A DNA stretch of 64,000 bases from Hanleya hanleyi (GCA_036873755.1 JAVTVY010025210.1:50062-114061), one strand, 5' to 3'. Numbered from the stretch's first letter, positions 12,100-23,187 are shown. Numbers and translations are program-made. Notes: generated from the letters alone by a model not told the origin.

Positions 12100-12462
12100 T
12101 AAAATTACAAGCGTCTAGTCCATTAGAGAATATCCGCGTCCATAATCCAAAGACCTATTCCATATTCCATATAACAGTATTAGCACTAAATTCAAAAAGA
12201 CAATCATAGTATACATACACATAGGCTTGTTTCCTGCAAGAGAGAAGCGGTCAACAGTTTTCAATGATGCCGGCAAGACATCATGATGTTCCATAAATAT
12301 CAAATCCGTATCGCTGATCAGTATTCTTAATCCATAATATTCGTTGTAAGGTCGTCATCTAAAGAATGATGTATCTCAGTCACGCTTTGATTGTGACTGT
12401 TCATATGAGTACCATGAGTTCATACGGCCCCTAGCCCCGGGTTAAGCGGAATTAGACACAAG
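12100..12462 (-). repeat. PLE 3' region acting as pseudo-LTR between tandem copies
   Basis: This non-coding 3' region repeats 8,695-9,099. It differs by a 24-base deletion between two GTCC repeats near 12,120 and a gap of about 19 bases near 12,416. It lies directly upstream of the longer copy's ORF and so occupies the position of its promoter. By analogy with other PLEs it may drive that copy. I could not find a TATA box or a clear hammerhead ribozyme in it. Confidence 0.55.
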
Positions 12463-13833
12463 TTACGAAACGTAGCGCCATAGATCATGCACGCTACGTT
12501 CGTATTTTGCTATCAGCATGCGATATGTATCGCCAAATTTGAGAAACTTTGAGTGGAGGCGCTTGGTGGAATAGCCCTGTTTTATAAGTTTCTGCAACAA
12601 TGTTTTGTGACGTTGATTAAAATCATCACATCTAACACAGGATCTAGCAAATGCTACTAAGCAAGATATGTATACGCCATATGCAGATCCCACTGGAATA
12701 TTACTATCCAGAAAGGGATAATTTACGATGTCGAAATTGTAATCATCTCTTTTGTCATAAAGTCGACGAGAGAGAATGCCCGCTTCATTTTTATAGAGAT
12801 AGAGATCTAAATAAGATGTGCCTGTAGGGCTATCTGTAGTTTCCTTCAAATCCAGTGAAGGTGGATATATATCCTACACTGCGTCATTTATATAGCGATT
12901 ATCCACAGCGAGAAGATCGTCTATATAGCGTTTGGTGAATGAGAAGGAAAGCGCCTTTTTTGAAAGCGCCTGCATATAGTCATATTCATAAGAGAACAGA
13001 TACAGGTCAGCCAACAGGGGTGCACAATTAGTACCCATTGGAATACCTATATGCTGCTGATATATTGTGTTGCCAAATTTCACATAGATATTTTTAATGA
13101 GAAATTCAAGCAACTCTATCAACAAAGAAACATCCCATGAATGATATCTCTTGTATGTAGTCGAGCTAAAGAATGCTTTATGGCTTCCGACATTAATATA
13201 TCTACGATCAGTTTTCTTGAACACAGATACTATTAATGAACTTATACGGTCAATAAGGTCCTGATGAGGGATTGTAGTATAGAGAGTCGAGAAACCCCAT
13301 GTGGATACATGTCTGTACGGTATGTGACCTTTAGCATCAAGTTCTTCCGTAAGACATTTTGAGTTTTTCAATATCCACATACATTCAACGCCAGAGTTCT
13401 TAGAAATAGTGGCGCAATACCTTTTCCAAAATGCTTTTACCTCCTGAAGGGCCCTCGTCAATAAGGTTGAAAGCTTGGTGGTGCAGCTTCTAGAACCAGC
13501 TATGAATCTAGCTTTGTATGGTGATTTATGCATTTTGGGAGTCCAGTATATTTTTGGTATGTCGTTATGATTGGTTGGAAGACAAATACCTCTTTCCCTG
13601 AGAAACTTTTTATGATTGTTAAATAAATCTTCCAGATTAAATGCAGTTTGGGAGTAAGTAGACGTATTTGATGAAGATATGTCTACACTCAATTCTTTAA
13701 CCAGCACCTGGTAATAGTAATATTTACATATGAATATTATATTATTCGGAGCTTTGTCTGCTGGGACTATGACGAATTTACTCTGGAGATTTGCTAGATC
13801 TTCTTGCGAATTGAGGTTTCTCAGTACTTGTTC
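12463..13833 (-). pseudogene. PLE reverse transcriptase, 5'-truncated copy
   Basis: This is a near-identical duplicate of the RT half of the neighbouring copy, cut off at 13,833 just upstream of the NSQE block that precedes the RT. The GIY-YIG part is absent. It carries an in-frame TAG at 12,874-12,876 where the other copy has Lys. It also has a small in-frame deletion before the YIDD motif. In motif A the first catalytic Asp is Gly (STWGFSTLY). It therefore cannot encode an active enzyme. It confirms that the TAA at 10,465 in the other copy is a private lesion, because this copy reads through there. Confidence 0.85.
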
Positions 13834-13838
13834 CCCCA

Positions 13839-13900
13839 GGCGGCTCCCCCAGCGTGGGTATGATGTAACATTGCTGAGAATAGAATGATTGATCTCTCAT
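13839..13900 (+). terminator. Polinton 3'-end module, right arm, cut by the PLE
   Basis: GGCTCCCCCAGCGTGGGTAT, then GATGTAACATTG and AGAATAGAATG, is the mirror of the module at 7,735-7,806. The polyadenylation hexamer has mutated to AATAGA. The first few bases of the stem lie on the other side of the PLE insertion, at 8,690. Confidence 0.5.
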
Positions 13901-14089
13901 CCTTGTTGTTGATCTGTCTACATCATGGCCTCAAGGCGTTATGCTACGGCGCTAAGACGTAACGACAGGCGTTGACGGACGTTACCGCATTTCGATGAAT
14001 TAGTGTCAATAGAATATCTAGAAAATAAAAGCTTCAGGGCTAATTCACCAGGGCATTGGAGCATTAAGCTTAGCGTTGGTAGGCGTTGC

Positions 14090-15080
14090 TACAAGATGAC
14101 ACCCCACACGACGCATTTAGACCGCGAATGGTCCATCTCTACACCAAACACCTTCCTTCACACCCCCAAACTGTCCACTTTGGCTACTACTCCTAAAGAT
14201 GACGTCACCAATGACGTCACAGATGACGTGAACATCCCTCAAATCGTAGTCTACACCACGAGGGCTACAAGATGACACCTCACACGACGCATTCGGACCA
14301 AGAATGGTCCATCTCTACATCAAATACCTTCCTTCACTTCCCCCAAAATGCCCACTTTCGCTACTACTCGTACTGATGACGTCACCGATGACGTCACAGA
14401 TGCTGTGGACATGCCTCAAATAGTGGTCTACACCCCGAGAGCTACAAAATGACACCCCACACGACGCATTCGGACCAGGATGGTCCATCTCTACACCAAC
14501 TGCCTTCCTCTACACCCCCAAAATGTCCGCTTTCGCTACTACTCGTACTGATGACGTCACCGATGACGTCACAGATGCTGTGGACATCCCTCAAATCGGG
14601 ATTTACACCCCGAGAGCTACAAAATGACAGCCCACACGACGCATTCGAACCAAGGATGGTCCACTTCTACCACAAACACCTTCCTTCACTTCCCCAAAAT
14701 GCCCCCTTTCGCTACTACTCGTACTGATGACGTTACCGATGACGTCGCAGATGCTGTGGACATCCCCCAAATCGGGGTCTACATCCCGAGAGCTACAAAA
14801 TGACACCCCACACGACACATTCTGACCAAGGATGATCCCTCTCTACCCCAAATACCTTCCTTCACTTCCCCATAATGTCCACTTTCGCTAATAGTCGTAC
14901 TGATGACGTCACCGATGACGTTACAGATGCTGTGAACATCCCTCAAATCGGGTCTACATCCTGAGAGCTACAAAATGACAGCTCACACGAAACATTCGAA
15001 CCAAGGATGGTCCATCTCTACCCCAAACACCCCCAAGCACCCTCAAAATGACCACTTTACTTACTACAACCAACTGCGCA
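14090..15080. repeat. Polinton subterminal repeat array, right arm
   Basis: About six units of roughly 175 bp, the reverse complement of the left-arm array at 6.75-7.52 kb. Each has a GGATGGTCCATCTCTAC-like segment, CCACTTTCGCTACTACTCGT and one to three TGACGTCA-type sites. The right arm has more units than the left, which explains most of the arm length difference. It ends beside TGCGCATGCGCA at 15,068. Confidence 0.8.
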
Positions 15081-16239
15081 TGCGCAGATTCACGCGACTT
15101 GCAATAAAAAACACGCCATTCTGACTCTACCCCACGAGAGCTTCGCACTGATACCCCACGCGATCCATTTGAACCACGGATGGTCCATCTCTACCCCAAA
15201 AGAACCCCCAAAATGCCTGCTTTCTATACTACGGCCAGACTGCGCATCGCAAAATAACGAAAACGGACGATACTTCACGAGAGCTTCAACATAAAACCTC
15301 ATGCCATCCAATCGGACCACTAGGGCTCACCTAGACCCCAAAATATCCACCCAGCGCTATTTACCCACTACGTATGCGCACAGTGACATTTTCTAAAAAT
15401 TTCAACCAATCGCTTCGTGTTCTACGTGGTGAGACGTGAAAAACAAGATCCCACAACCCATATCGCAATGTCCAGGCGTGAATTGCCCAGTATGGACCTA
15501 TCCACTGAGCCAGTAGATCTATGGGCCTATCCAAACCTTCATGAACTTTGCCAAAAAAATTCACCGCTTAGCTTCTAGACCCCTCCCATCGTGTTCTACG
15601 TGGTGAGACGTGAAAAACAAGATTCCACAACCCATAGTAAAATCCACACAAAAAATGACCACCCCTATACCCTATACAGGCATTTTCCGTAAAGATGCAA
15701 ATGTGCGAATCAGGGGAGATGACCCGGCATTTTGCCCTACAGAGGGTTCGCCCAGTCAGAGTTGTCTTGCTTGCCTCCAGATGGCAGCACTATTGATATC
15801 AAAAGGGGAATTCCCAAAGTAAGCGCCGCTATTTTGTATGTTTATTTTTTGCGAAGATATACTGGACAATAAACGCTCGACCCTGGGGTCGCACTGATCA
15901 TAGACTGGTCATAATAACATCGTACAACACCTATAGATTATGTTTATTACTGTAAGTCTTCCTTCTCATGGATTCGTGTATCTTTTTTCGTGCCAAAACG
16001 GTTTTGGGGAAACCTGTATTGAGACACTGGCCATTTAGGCCGGGCATAGTTCTGGCGATATTGTCGGGGACCATGTTTCAGGAGATTCACATTGGGATTC
16101 ACTGGGGTTTCAGCCTTATTGCTGGGCCGTCACGTGACCGGAAGTGACCTTTGACCTTTTGACCCGGATGTGATCTTTGACCTTTTGACACGGATGTGAC
16201 GTCATAGGCGAATCAAGCGAAAAGCAACGGCCCGCGTAT

Positions 16240-16505
16240 ATGGCCCTTGACATGGGACTATTTTCTGTCCGCGGAGGCTTCTGCCCACGACCGCATCACC
16301 GTCGGACTACTTTCTGTCCGCGGAGGTTTCTTCCCGCGACCGCATCCCCGCCAGACCGCATCACCGATGAGGAATACATGCCCAAAGGCCATCTGGACGC
16401 TCATTGACCTTTTACGCTCATTGACCTTGAGGCCGCAACCGGAACTATATGGAACTTGACCTCTAGCGGCTTCAGAGGTCAGAGGTCAATGGGCGTCCAG
16501 ATGGG
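16240..16505. other. Polinton terminal-type sequence outside the palindrome
   Basis: Two copies of ACTTTCTGTCCGCGGAGG-type sequence followed by CGACCGCATCACCG lie here. The same words occur in both terminal repeats of the 23-35 kb Polinton (23,395 and 34,761) and near 57,995. It is therefore another piece of a related Polinton end, without a visible partner inside the left flank. Confidence 0.5.
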
Positions 16506-17101
16506 CTTATATTACTACTGTGCCAGTATTCCGCAAATACACGGGCATTTTGCCGCCGTGTGTGGCGTTTGGCTGTTCTAACAGAACTGAGAATGTAAAC
16601 CTTCCAAAGGCCGTGACATTTTATCGGTTCCAAATGTTGAAACCAGATGTACTGAAACAGTGGGTGCATAACGTCAGTCGGCAGGATTTTGCTTCAAACG
16701 CATCAGAGAAGAACTTTTGCACAGTGAGGCTGATGCAATACATTGGAGTGAGTTTATTCGTCTTTCAACACTATTTCAGTCATATCACCACGTTCGGTTC
16801 TTATTTCTGTCAAATTGTAATCATTCCAACGTAAGAAAGGCTTGGTTTGTAATATATCTCCATGCAATGTCATTATATTTTCGCCTTCCCCGCTAGAGAG
16901 CGGTGAGGCCCGGGTGACGTCACACGCTTAGACGACCAAAGCCAAAATGGCGGCACACTTGAGAGACAACGATGCGCAGGTTGAACGCCGATTTAATCGA
17001 GTGGAAAAAATCGCAAAAAAATATTTGCTTACATTTTTGGATACGGGGGAGATAGATCTTGCATTCAGTGTATATATTAGTCACATGTGTTCTTCTCCTT
17101 T
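16506..17101 (+). mobile_element. Truncated THAP-type DNA transposon
   Basis: It ends with the reverse complement of TTAAAGGAGAAG, the terminal repeat shared with 5,304 and 35,279. It contains the same THAP exon as the element at 35.3 kb, in inverted orientation, plus the about 90-bp terminal repeat at 17,010-17,101. The other end is missing; it abuts Polinton-like sequence near 16,505. Confidence 0.55.
16520..16723 (+). pseudogene. THAP zinc-finger exon of a transposase
   Basis: The frame reads PPCVAFGC, then about 47 residues with TFYRF and W, then NFC. This fits the start of a THAP domain: C-x4-C, the aromatic block, Trp, then the third Cys at the right spacing. After CT the DNA reads GTGAGG, a plausible splice donor, so the last zinc-binding His would lie on a following exon that is not present. 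There is no ATG in frame. THAP domains bind DNA in P-element-like transposases. A second copy at about 35.6-35.8 kb is frameshifted and has Arg for the third Cys. Confidence 0.55.
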
Positions 17102-17199
17102 AACACACAATTAATATAGGCAAATACGTTCGCTGCTTATCACACAAACCGACGAGGAAAATATTAGAGGATCTACCGGCCAGCAACATGGGAGTATTG

Positions 17200-17560
17200 T
17201 ATTGGAACAATACTCATCGTCCCTAGTTATGGTTTATCTGATGAAGCCGTACCATAACAGAGAGCGAATCTGTCTTAACGGAGACCAACCGCGTCATATG
17301 AGCTACGACAGGGATGTGCTAAATTGGATATTTCATAGGATTTCAGCTGAAACCGACCTGTGGAGGTATAAAACGCACTGGTATACAAATATAGTGGGTT
17401 CGAAATAGGACTTAAATTCTTTTCAGAAATTAGCCAAATCGTTGCATTCATGTTTGAATAAATGCAATGGAGATTATATTTATTTTTTGACGTGGCTTTT
17501 TGACATTCGACCATTCACTCCGGCACTTTGCTGAAACGCTTATGCGGGTAGTATGGTACT
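17200..17560. repeat. Dispersed repeat shared with 42.2-42.5 kb
   Basis: Similar in the same orientation to 42,180-42,500; the TGGAGATTATAT region and flanks match. A diverged relative is also visible near 20,575. No coding frame is conserved between the copies. The class is unknown. Confidence 0.5.
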
Positions 17561-17609
17561 CTAAATCGCAAGATCAAGATTAATCACTATCGAAACGCCA
17601 TAGAGGCGG

Positions 17610-19615
17610 GTAAAAGTGACCCGAACGCACCCAACATAAGATATTTCTAGTAAAAGATGGAAATACAACAGAAACGAATCCAGAAACGATAGCAAATATC
17701 TACAACGATTACTTTACGTCAGTTGGTGAACAATATTTCCACAGTGGACAGTGAGGACCTTAACGACTTCATGAATTCAAAAATCACCGGAGATGAAACT
17801 TTGCCATCCCTCATGCAGGGGAGAGTTTTGTCCTGTCATAATTATTGGGGCTTAAGATGACAAAGCGACCCGTTTGGACGGTGTAGGGCCCCGATTTCTT
17901 AGAATTGCGGCGCCAGTGATATCAATCCCATTAACCCTACCAGGCCTTGGGAAATAAATGCGCTATCTCCGGAATGACAAACAATGAGAGCTGGCACTCT
18001 GTGAGTTTGAAGTTTATCATATTGGGGTAATTTTGAGTCTATTTTTAACAAACCCTTTACCCCCCGAGCAGCGGATCATGGGTAAATTGAATGGCGGCCA
18101 TGTTGGGTACCAGAAAAATTACCTAAATAAAAAATTCGAAAAATCTGACTGAAAATCGCCCAAGAAGTTCCCTTATTAAAAATGACGTCACTGGGACTTC
18201 ATCAAAGCGGCCATCTTGGATTATTTTTACATTTTTTGGTGAAGCTTGACCCGAGGGTATGGTGTGGTGAGTTTCAACCATCTAGCTCAAGGGGTAAGAA
18301 AAATGATTAGAGGCCGAAATGCCCCCCGGGGGCATGGACACATCCCAGAAAGCCCCAGGCCGGATAGGGTTAACCAAGATATTTAATGCCCAACGATGGA
18401 AAAGGGGCTCGTGTGGTTCCCGTTTTCAAGAGACATTCACCACGACAATCAGAACTACCGCTCTATCCCCATTAGCCGTAACTCCGGAATTAAAATTATC
18501 AAGGGACATGATCATGACGAGATGTCTGACATTCTTCAGTCCGGATTTCGACAGGGACATTATTGTTGTGAAGCAGCTCTGAATCGTATTGTTGATATTT
18601 CGTACTAAAATATTGAAGATGGAAAACGGAATTCTGTCCTCTTTTTGGACCTACGCAAGGCGTTTGACCGAGAGAAATATACCGTTTTACTAGATAAACT
18701 CAGGTTGTATCATATAAACAGATGTGACGCTAACCTGGTCTCAACGACAATATCTTACCAGTGTACAAGGAATTCAGTGTTTCAATCTACCCATCACCAG
18801 TGGGGTACCACAAGGTTCTATTTTGGGCTCCCTGTTAATCATCCTTCTTATGGATCATTTCCCACCGTGTACTACCCACTCCACATGTGATATGTATGCA
18901 GCTGATTCAACCCTGCACGTGAGTGGGAAAACCGTGGAGGAAGTCGAATGGAAGTTAAATGAGGCTTAACATATAAGCTTGATGTAACAGGAACACACAG
19001 GCTGTTAATATTGATAGAGCACATGTTATTCTGATCACCATTAGCTAAAAATATCACAGCTTATCGAGAACCAATATCTATGTATCCTTAGATGGAACTA
19101 TTCTTAAATCGTCGTCAACTGAAAAGTCGACAATCATCTAAAGTGAGACGAAAGCTATCAGGAATATGATGGATGTGCCACCTAGAGCTCGTTGCTGTGA
19201 CTATTTCAAGTCGCTACGAATTATGCCATTGCATGAGAGAGTTGCATGATACCCAAGTTTAGGGTTGTATCGCTTGACCATAAAGCCATTTACAACACTA
19301 CGCAAAATGATATCAGCAATTGTTTCGTCCAGTCTCGTCAGTAAATGCTGGAGTCACCAGATCAACCGTGCAAAATATGCGGATATTACCATGAACTGTT
19401 CAAGAACTTCATTACAATGGTACTACATTAGACAATGACTGTGACAAATCTTTTCGAGATAATGCGAGTATACAGACTTTTAACAGTCGCTGTGTAAATG
19501 GATTCCTCACACAGGTTTGATTATATACCGAATGAGGGACCTGGGTTTTATTGGCTTTCAGATAATCAGGTAATTTACCCTCTCTAAATAAAGTTATTAT
19601 TATTACGATAGAGAC
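17610..19615 (+). pseudogene. Non-LTR retrotransposon (LINE) reverse transcriptase relic
   Basis: Scattered frames give the ordered motifs of a CR1/jockey-like LINE RT. DKATRLDGVGPRFL lies at about 17,860, NYRSIPIS at 18,440 and QSGFRQGHYCCEAAL near 18,540. FLDLRKAFD is at about 18,643, PQGSILGSLL near 18,810 and a YAAD version of the catalytic YADD box near 18,893. The C-terminal RARCCDYFKSLRIMPLHERV follows near 19,185. The sequence ends with AATAAAGTTATTATTATTAC, a typical LINE tail with a short repeat. Several frameshifts, plus a MITE at 17,931-18,373, make it inactive. Confidence 0.8.
17931..18373. mobile_element. TTAA-flanked MITE inside the LINE
   Basis: Inverted ends CCCTACCAGGCCTTGGG and CCCCAGGCCGGATAGGG enclose 435 bp, with TTAA on both sides. 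TTAA is the piggyBac target duplication. The LINE reading frame is interrupted here and resumes after it, which dates the MITE as younger than the LINE. It is non-coding and contains several GGCGGCCAT / GGCCATCTTGG motifs. Confidence 0.75.
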
Positions 19616-19629
19616 TCTTACACGATGTT

Positions 19630-20560
19630 CCCGACCCTTTCTACATTAAGCAAGAAATTATCGTCCATGTTCAACTTAGTAGTGTATCAGGAATGACGAG
19701 AACATAGCATGCAAATACTCAAATTACAAGCGTCTGGTCCGTCATTCATAATTCAGCCGTCGTCCATTAAAGAATATCCGTGTCCACAGAATACCATTGT
19801 GTCTAGTTTATCAGATCAGTATTGCTATGCCGGATGGAGAAGAATCGCGTCAATTTTGCGTTTTCAGACAAATGTTTGGTGCTGAAGTCGTTCTGGCTTC
19901 AGTAATGTGACGGGGAGGCCCTAAAATCGATGTAGACTTATATCCTTAAATACTCCATTCATTCCTTAAACTGGGACGTGGGACAATCAATCGTTTCCTA
20001 GAGAATATAAAAGAAATCCAAATATTGTAGATTATCTCGGCGGTGCATCAATTGAAATTCTGGTAACCGCCTTGTTTGATACATACGGTATTAAATCTAC
20101 TATACGATCAAACACCCATCAATGTTGTTGTTTTTAATGCTTATATCTGTCTCGAAGAAACCAATGGTCATCTACTTTGTTGGTAATTCGTTTGTTATCT
20201 CCGATTAACGTATTTAGGTTACTAGTGTGGCGTAACTTAGACATCAAGAAACCAGGTAAAGAGAGCAGGAAAAGATCGAATTGAAGAAGTGATTTAACGT
20301 TATTACGTTAGTTTTTCTGTTGCCCCTTCAAAATCTACATTTATAGTTTTCTTCTTCAGTGACTCCCGAGTGCATGAATACTCGCGTTCAAGAATATTTT
20401 CTATGCAATGAGTGACAGCCACTATTGACGTATGAAGTATATACCGGAATAACGCTGAATACCAATCACTGTAAGCGAATACCTTTGCTGCAGGTCACCG
20501 AAACTGATGAAAAAAATAGAAAAGGATCGAATGATCAGTCGCATTGAAAGATTGGAGTGG
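19630..20560. repeat. Dispersed repeat shared with 42.6-43.4 kb
   Basis: Long, high-similarity direct match to 42,620-43,410; for example GGGACGTGGGACAATCAATC and GTTTCCTAGAGAATATAAAA blocks are shared exactly. The copies differ by a short PLE insertion at 19,724 that the other copy lacks. No conserved reading frame was seen, so it is probably a non-autonomous element of unknown class. Confidence 0.65.
19724..19789 (-). mobile_element. 66-bp insertion of a PLE 3' end
   Basis: From TTACAAGCGTCTGGTCC to GTGTCCACAG this is the last 66 or so bases of the PLE, reversed. The paralogous repeat at 42,681-42,692 reads straight through (CTCAAATACC), giving an empty site. It is among the smallest PLE insertions one could recognise. 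Confidence 0.75.
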
Positions 20561-22750
20561 AATAAAATTCATCGTCCCCAGTCATGTGACAAAGCTGTAC
20601 AATAACAGAGATCGTGTCGGCCATAACAAAGATCACTCGTGTTATTATTAGCATATCCGAATCGCATCCGTGGCTTCGTGCCCTTTCCGAATGAACACAT
20701 ATTTCAGCTATAGAATGTGTCGTGTATTGCTTCCCTTATGGTTGTTTGGAATTCAGATGTTCATACCCGAAGACTTCAGATATCAGACAAGATCAAACGC
20801 ATTTGCCTATCCGCCATGTTCTCCGTATATACTCGGCAAGAGTAAATATAATGGGATTGCAAGAAGACAGTGAGCCCATCTCCTTCGTCGTCTGTCCATT
20901 TGCTGTTAAGTTTTGCGTAACATTGCATCTTCGTTATCGTCCGTTTTCGTACAGGGTTTGTCCGGAGTAGCGTACAGAATGAATACTGACTGTGAACGGA
21001 TGCTGACAGATGTGGACCGATGTTGGTAAGTGTGGACCAATTGCTGCATGATGAATGTGGACCAAGGCCTGGTAAATACAGGAGGTGGGTGACTCCGATA
21101 ATATTAACGATAAGCAATTTGTGGATCAATTATTCGACATATATGTAGTTATTCTTGTCATCATCAGACATGGTAGTTTACAACAGGTTCCATGGGTATA
21201 CACAAGTTTTACAGAACATTCAAAAATAATCAACCAGTCAGTCAGACATACTATATAGTGAGTACGGTAATGTTATAATCAGTGAAACCTATCAAAAATG
21301 AAATTAACCAAGAAGGTGCTCATAACCGACAATCATAAATGTGAGCTGTTTCAACACCAGTATGAAGGCATGTTTGATCTATAAACCAGCTGAGCCATTG
21401 TGCCAACCAAACAATCAGCAGATTTTGTAATCTTAATCTGTAAGAGCAATCGAAAGCCAACGACTGAAATACTCTTCTTCTCAAAGAAACTTTAGCTGTA
21501 AGGCAGGAAAATCCTTCACTGAACTCGCGACATCAAAATAACTTATACTTTTCCAGTGAACCACCTCTCAATTCATTTCATTGGTCAGTTCACATGAGGA
21601 CCGTTGTGGTTAATTTTATTTTTGGTTGATTTCATTGGTCATAACACTACTCACTATATAGTATGTCGGACTGGTTGATAATCTTTCAATTGTTCTGCAA
21701 AACTTATGAAACTTGTAAACTTATATGTAAAATGCTTTTCGCTATTATTTTAGGAGTGTCCGTCCTCCTGTATTATCTCTAGTTAATATTATTTGTGTTT
21801 ATTAATGTTAAAGGGATTTCTAACCTGATGATCTGATGTGTATAGTGAGTGTTGGCGGATATCAGCGATCATTAATGCGTCAGTACAAATCGACGAAGCC
21901 TTCGTGAACTCGATCTTTGGCAAGGCTGTGGTGTAAGACCTCCTATAAAAAAGGTAATATCCTGGACAAAAGACTGACAATACAACTTGCAGCAGATCCT
22001 TTGTCAATTATATTTCGTGAGTCTTACACCAAATCGTTGCCCGATCTTTCCACTATTTGTAGTGAAATTATAATTTCCGTAATATTATGTGTGTAATATC
22101 AAGCAAATGATACACAGAGATAACTGGACTAAATTGATGAACTTTTTACTATACCCATGTACATATCAACCCTGTCATATACACACGGTTTCCAAGCTCT
22201 ATTGTTCAAGGGCGATAATTCGTAATTTGTCTGGATTACTTTTACGCGTATCATCATGCCCCTAATGGCCTTGACAAAAAGTAATGATCAGTATATAATG
22301 GGGAATAATTTGATATAATTATAGACAATAAAGTAGACAAATACTTGTATATTTTCTTCTCTATAAAGCCATTTTGCATATTCAGTAATTCTAGTTGTAT
22401 AACGTGGAGACATTCTGCATTGGATTCTTCAGTGACATGTTGTTGTTATGTCTAAAATAGAACTTATTCTAAACAAGAATAATTCAACATAGAGCTGCAA
22501 TTTGAAAAGTTCCAAATGGACTGCTGTCATAGCGCTGGACCGTTGACGACTGCTCTATTTGCTCATTCACATAAAATCTCTGAACTAAAATAAACTCTCT
22601 GTAACAGATTTAGAATTAAATACAGTAAATTATAATCGGTATGTTTAGCACTCGGTCTCTACTCTAAAAGAAAGGTTATATGCTAGTTCCAAGAGCGTGG
22701 TCTATGTTTATTTTACTGTACATGTATGTCCCACCGCTTTATAACTCCAA
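20561..22750. repeat. Further dispersed repeats, related to 38.5-42.1 kb
   Basis: 20,640-21,070 resembles 41,780-42,070 and 38,500-38,720. 21,780-22,700 resembles 38,740-39,560 (shared GATCTGATGTGTATAG and GTTCAAGGGCGATA). The copies are old and no protein frame is preserved. A MITE at 21,079-21,770 interrupts the left block. I see no gene in this stretch. Confidence 0.5.
21079..21770. mobile_element. Long-TIR MITE with TA flanks
   Basis: Ends CAGGAGG...CCTCCTG lie between TA dinucleotides. Inverted similarity continues inward for well over 100 bp, including ATACTATATAGTGAGTA near 21,250 and its complement near 21,650. The related repeat at 38,690-38,745 lacks the element. The TA flanks suggest a Tc1/mariner relative. 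It is non-coding. Confidence 0.65.
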
Positions 22751-23187
22751 TGTAAATACGAGATCGAAACAGATATGTTCTTTATTTTTGGAAATGTGTG
22801 GATTTTAACAAACGATGGGTGGGTTTGATTGAAGCAGTTTCTTCGAGTTAATTTTCTTTAAAGACGTTCATAACTGCTTCGGACGAAGGTTTCATTTTAC
22901 TCGTGCCCGAAAGTTCAGATTCCCCGACTGTGCTTTAGTTTCCTTGATGTCGTCTTCAAAATCGGGTCTATTCTATTCATCTTCTATTTGCGTGACTGCA
23001 GATAAGGATTGCATGACACAGGGACATCACCATAAGATTTGATGTCTAAACGAATTCAGCTATCAAGTTACGTATTCTTATGGAGAAATCAGTAGCAGTC
23101 CAAAGTCAGTGCTCCTTGCTGAAAATTATTTCGTTCAATGGCGAATCAGCGAAAACATTTCACCGGGCGCTACACCATAGGGACTTA
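22751..23187. other. No feature recognised
   Basis: AT-rich sequence between dispersed repeats and the Polinton terminal repeat. I see no gene, repeat or clear element in it. The last six bases, GACTTA, form the proposed left target duplication of the Polinton. Confidence 0.4.

Larger units (their letters stand above)
8695..13833 (-). mobile_element. Tandem pair of Penelope-like elements (permuted GIY-YIG/RT type)
   Basis: Two nearly identical PLE copies lie head to tail on the minus strand. The upstream copy (12,100-13,833) is 5'-truncated and is followed at once by a longer copy (8,695-about 12,100). A partial copy in front of a longer one is the usual PLE layout, in which the upstream piece acts as a pseudo-LTR. 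The pair is inserted in the right arm of the giant palindrome: CATACCCAA on one side and CCCCCAGGCGGCT on the other rejoin a sequence that is uninterrupted in the left arm. A short CCCA-type duplication is possible. High copy identity says the insertion is recent compared with other PLE relics here. Confidence 0.85.
5582..16233. mobile_element. Giant palindromic Polinton derivative interrupted by a PLE pair
   Basis: The sequence from 5,582 inward reappears as its reverse complement from 16,233 inward. The ends GTTGCTTTTCGCCTGATTCG and its near complement match, as do the following subterminal repeats, a 3'-processing module and the region up to about 8,236. The right arm is split by the PLE insertion at 8,695-13,833. 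Without it the unit would be a hairpin of about 5.5 kb whose arms meet near 8,236. Each arm is colinear with the left part of the Polinton at 57.6-64 kb (61.5-62.9 kb) and stops just before its zinc-finger gene. It has no coding capacity of its own. I saw no matching target duplication at the ends. Confidence 0.8.
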
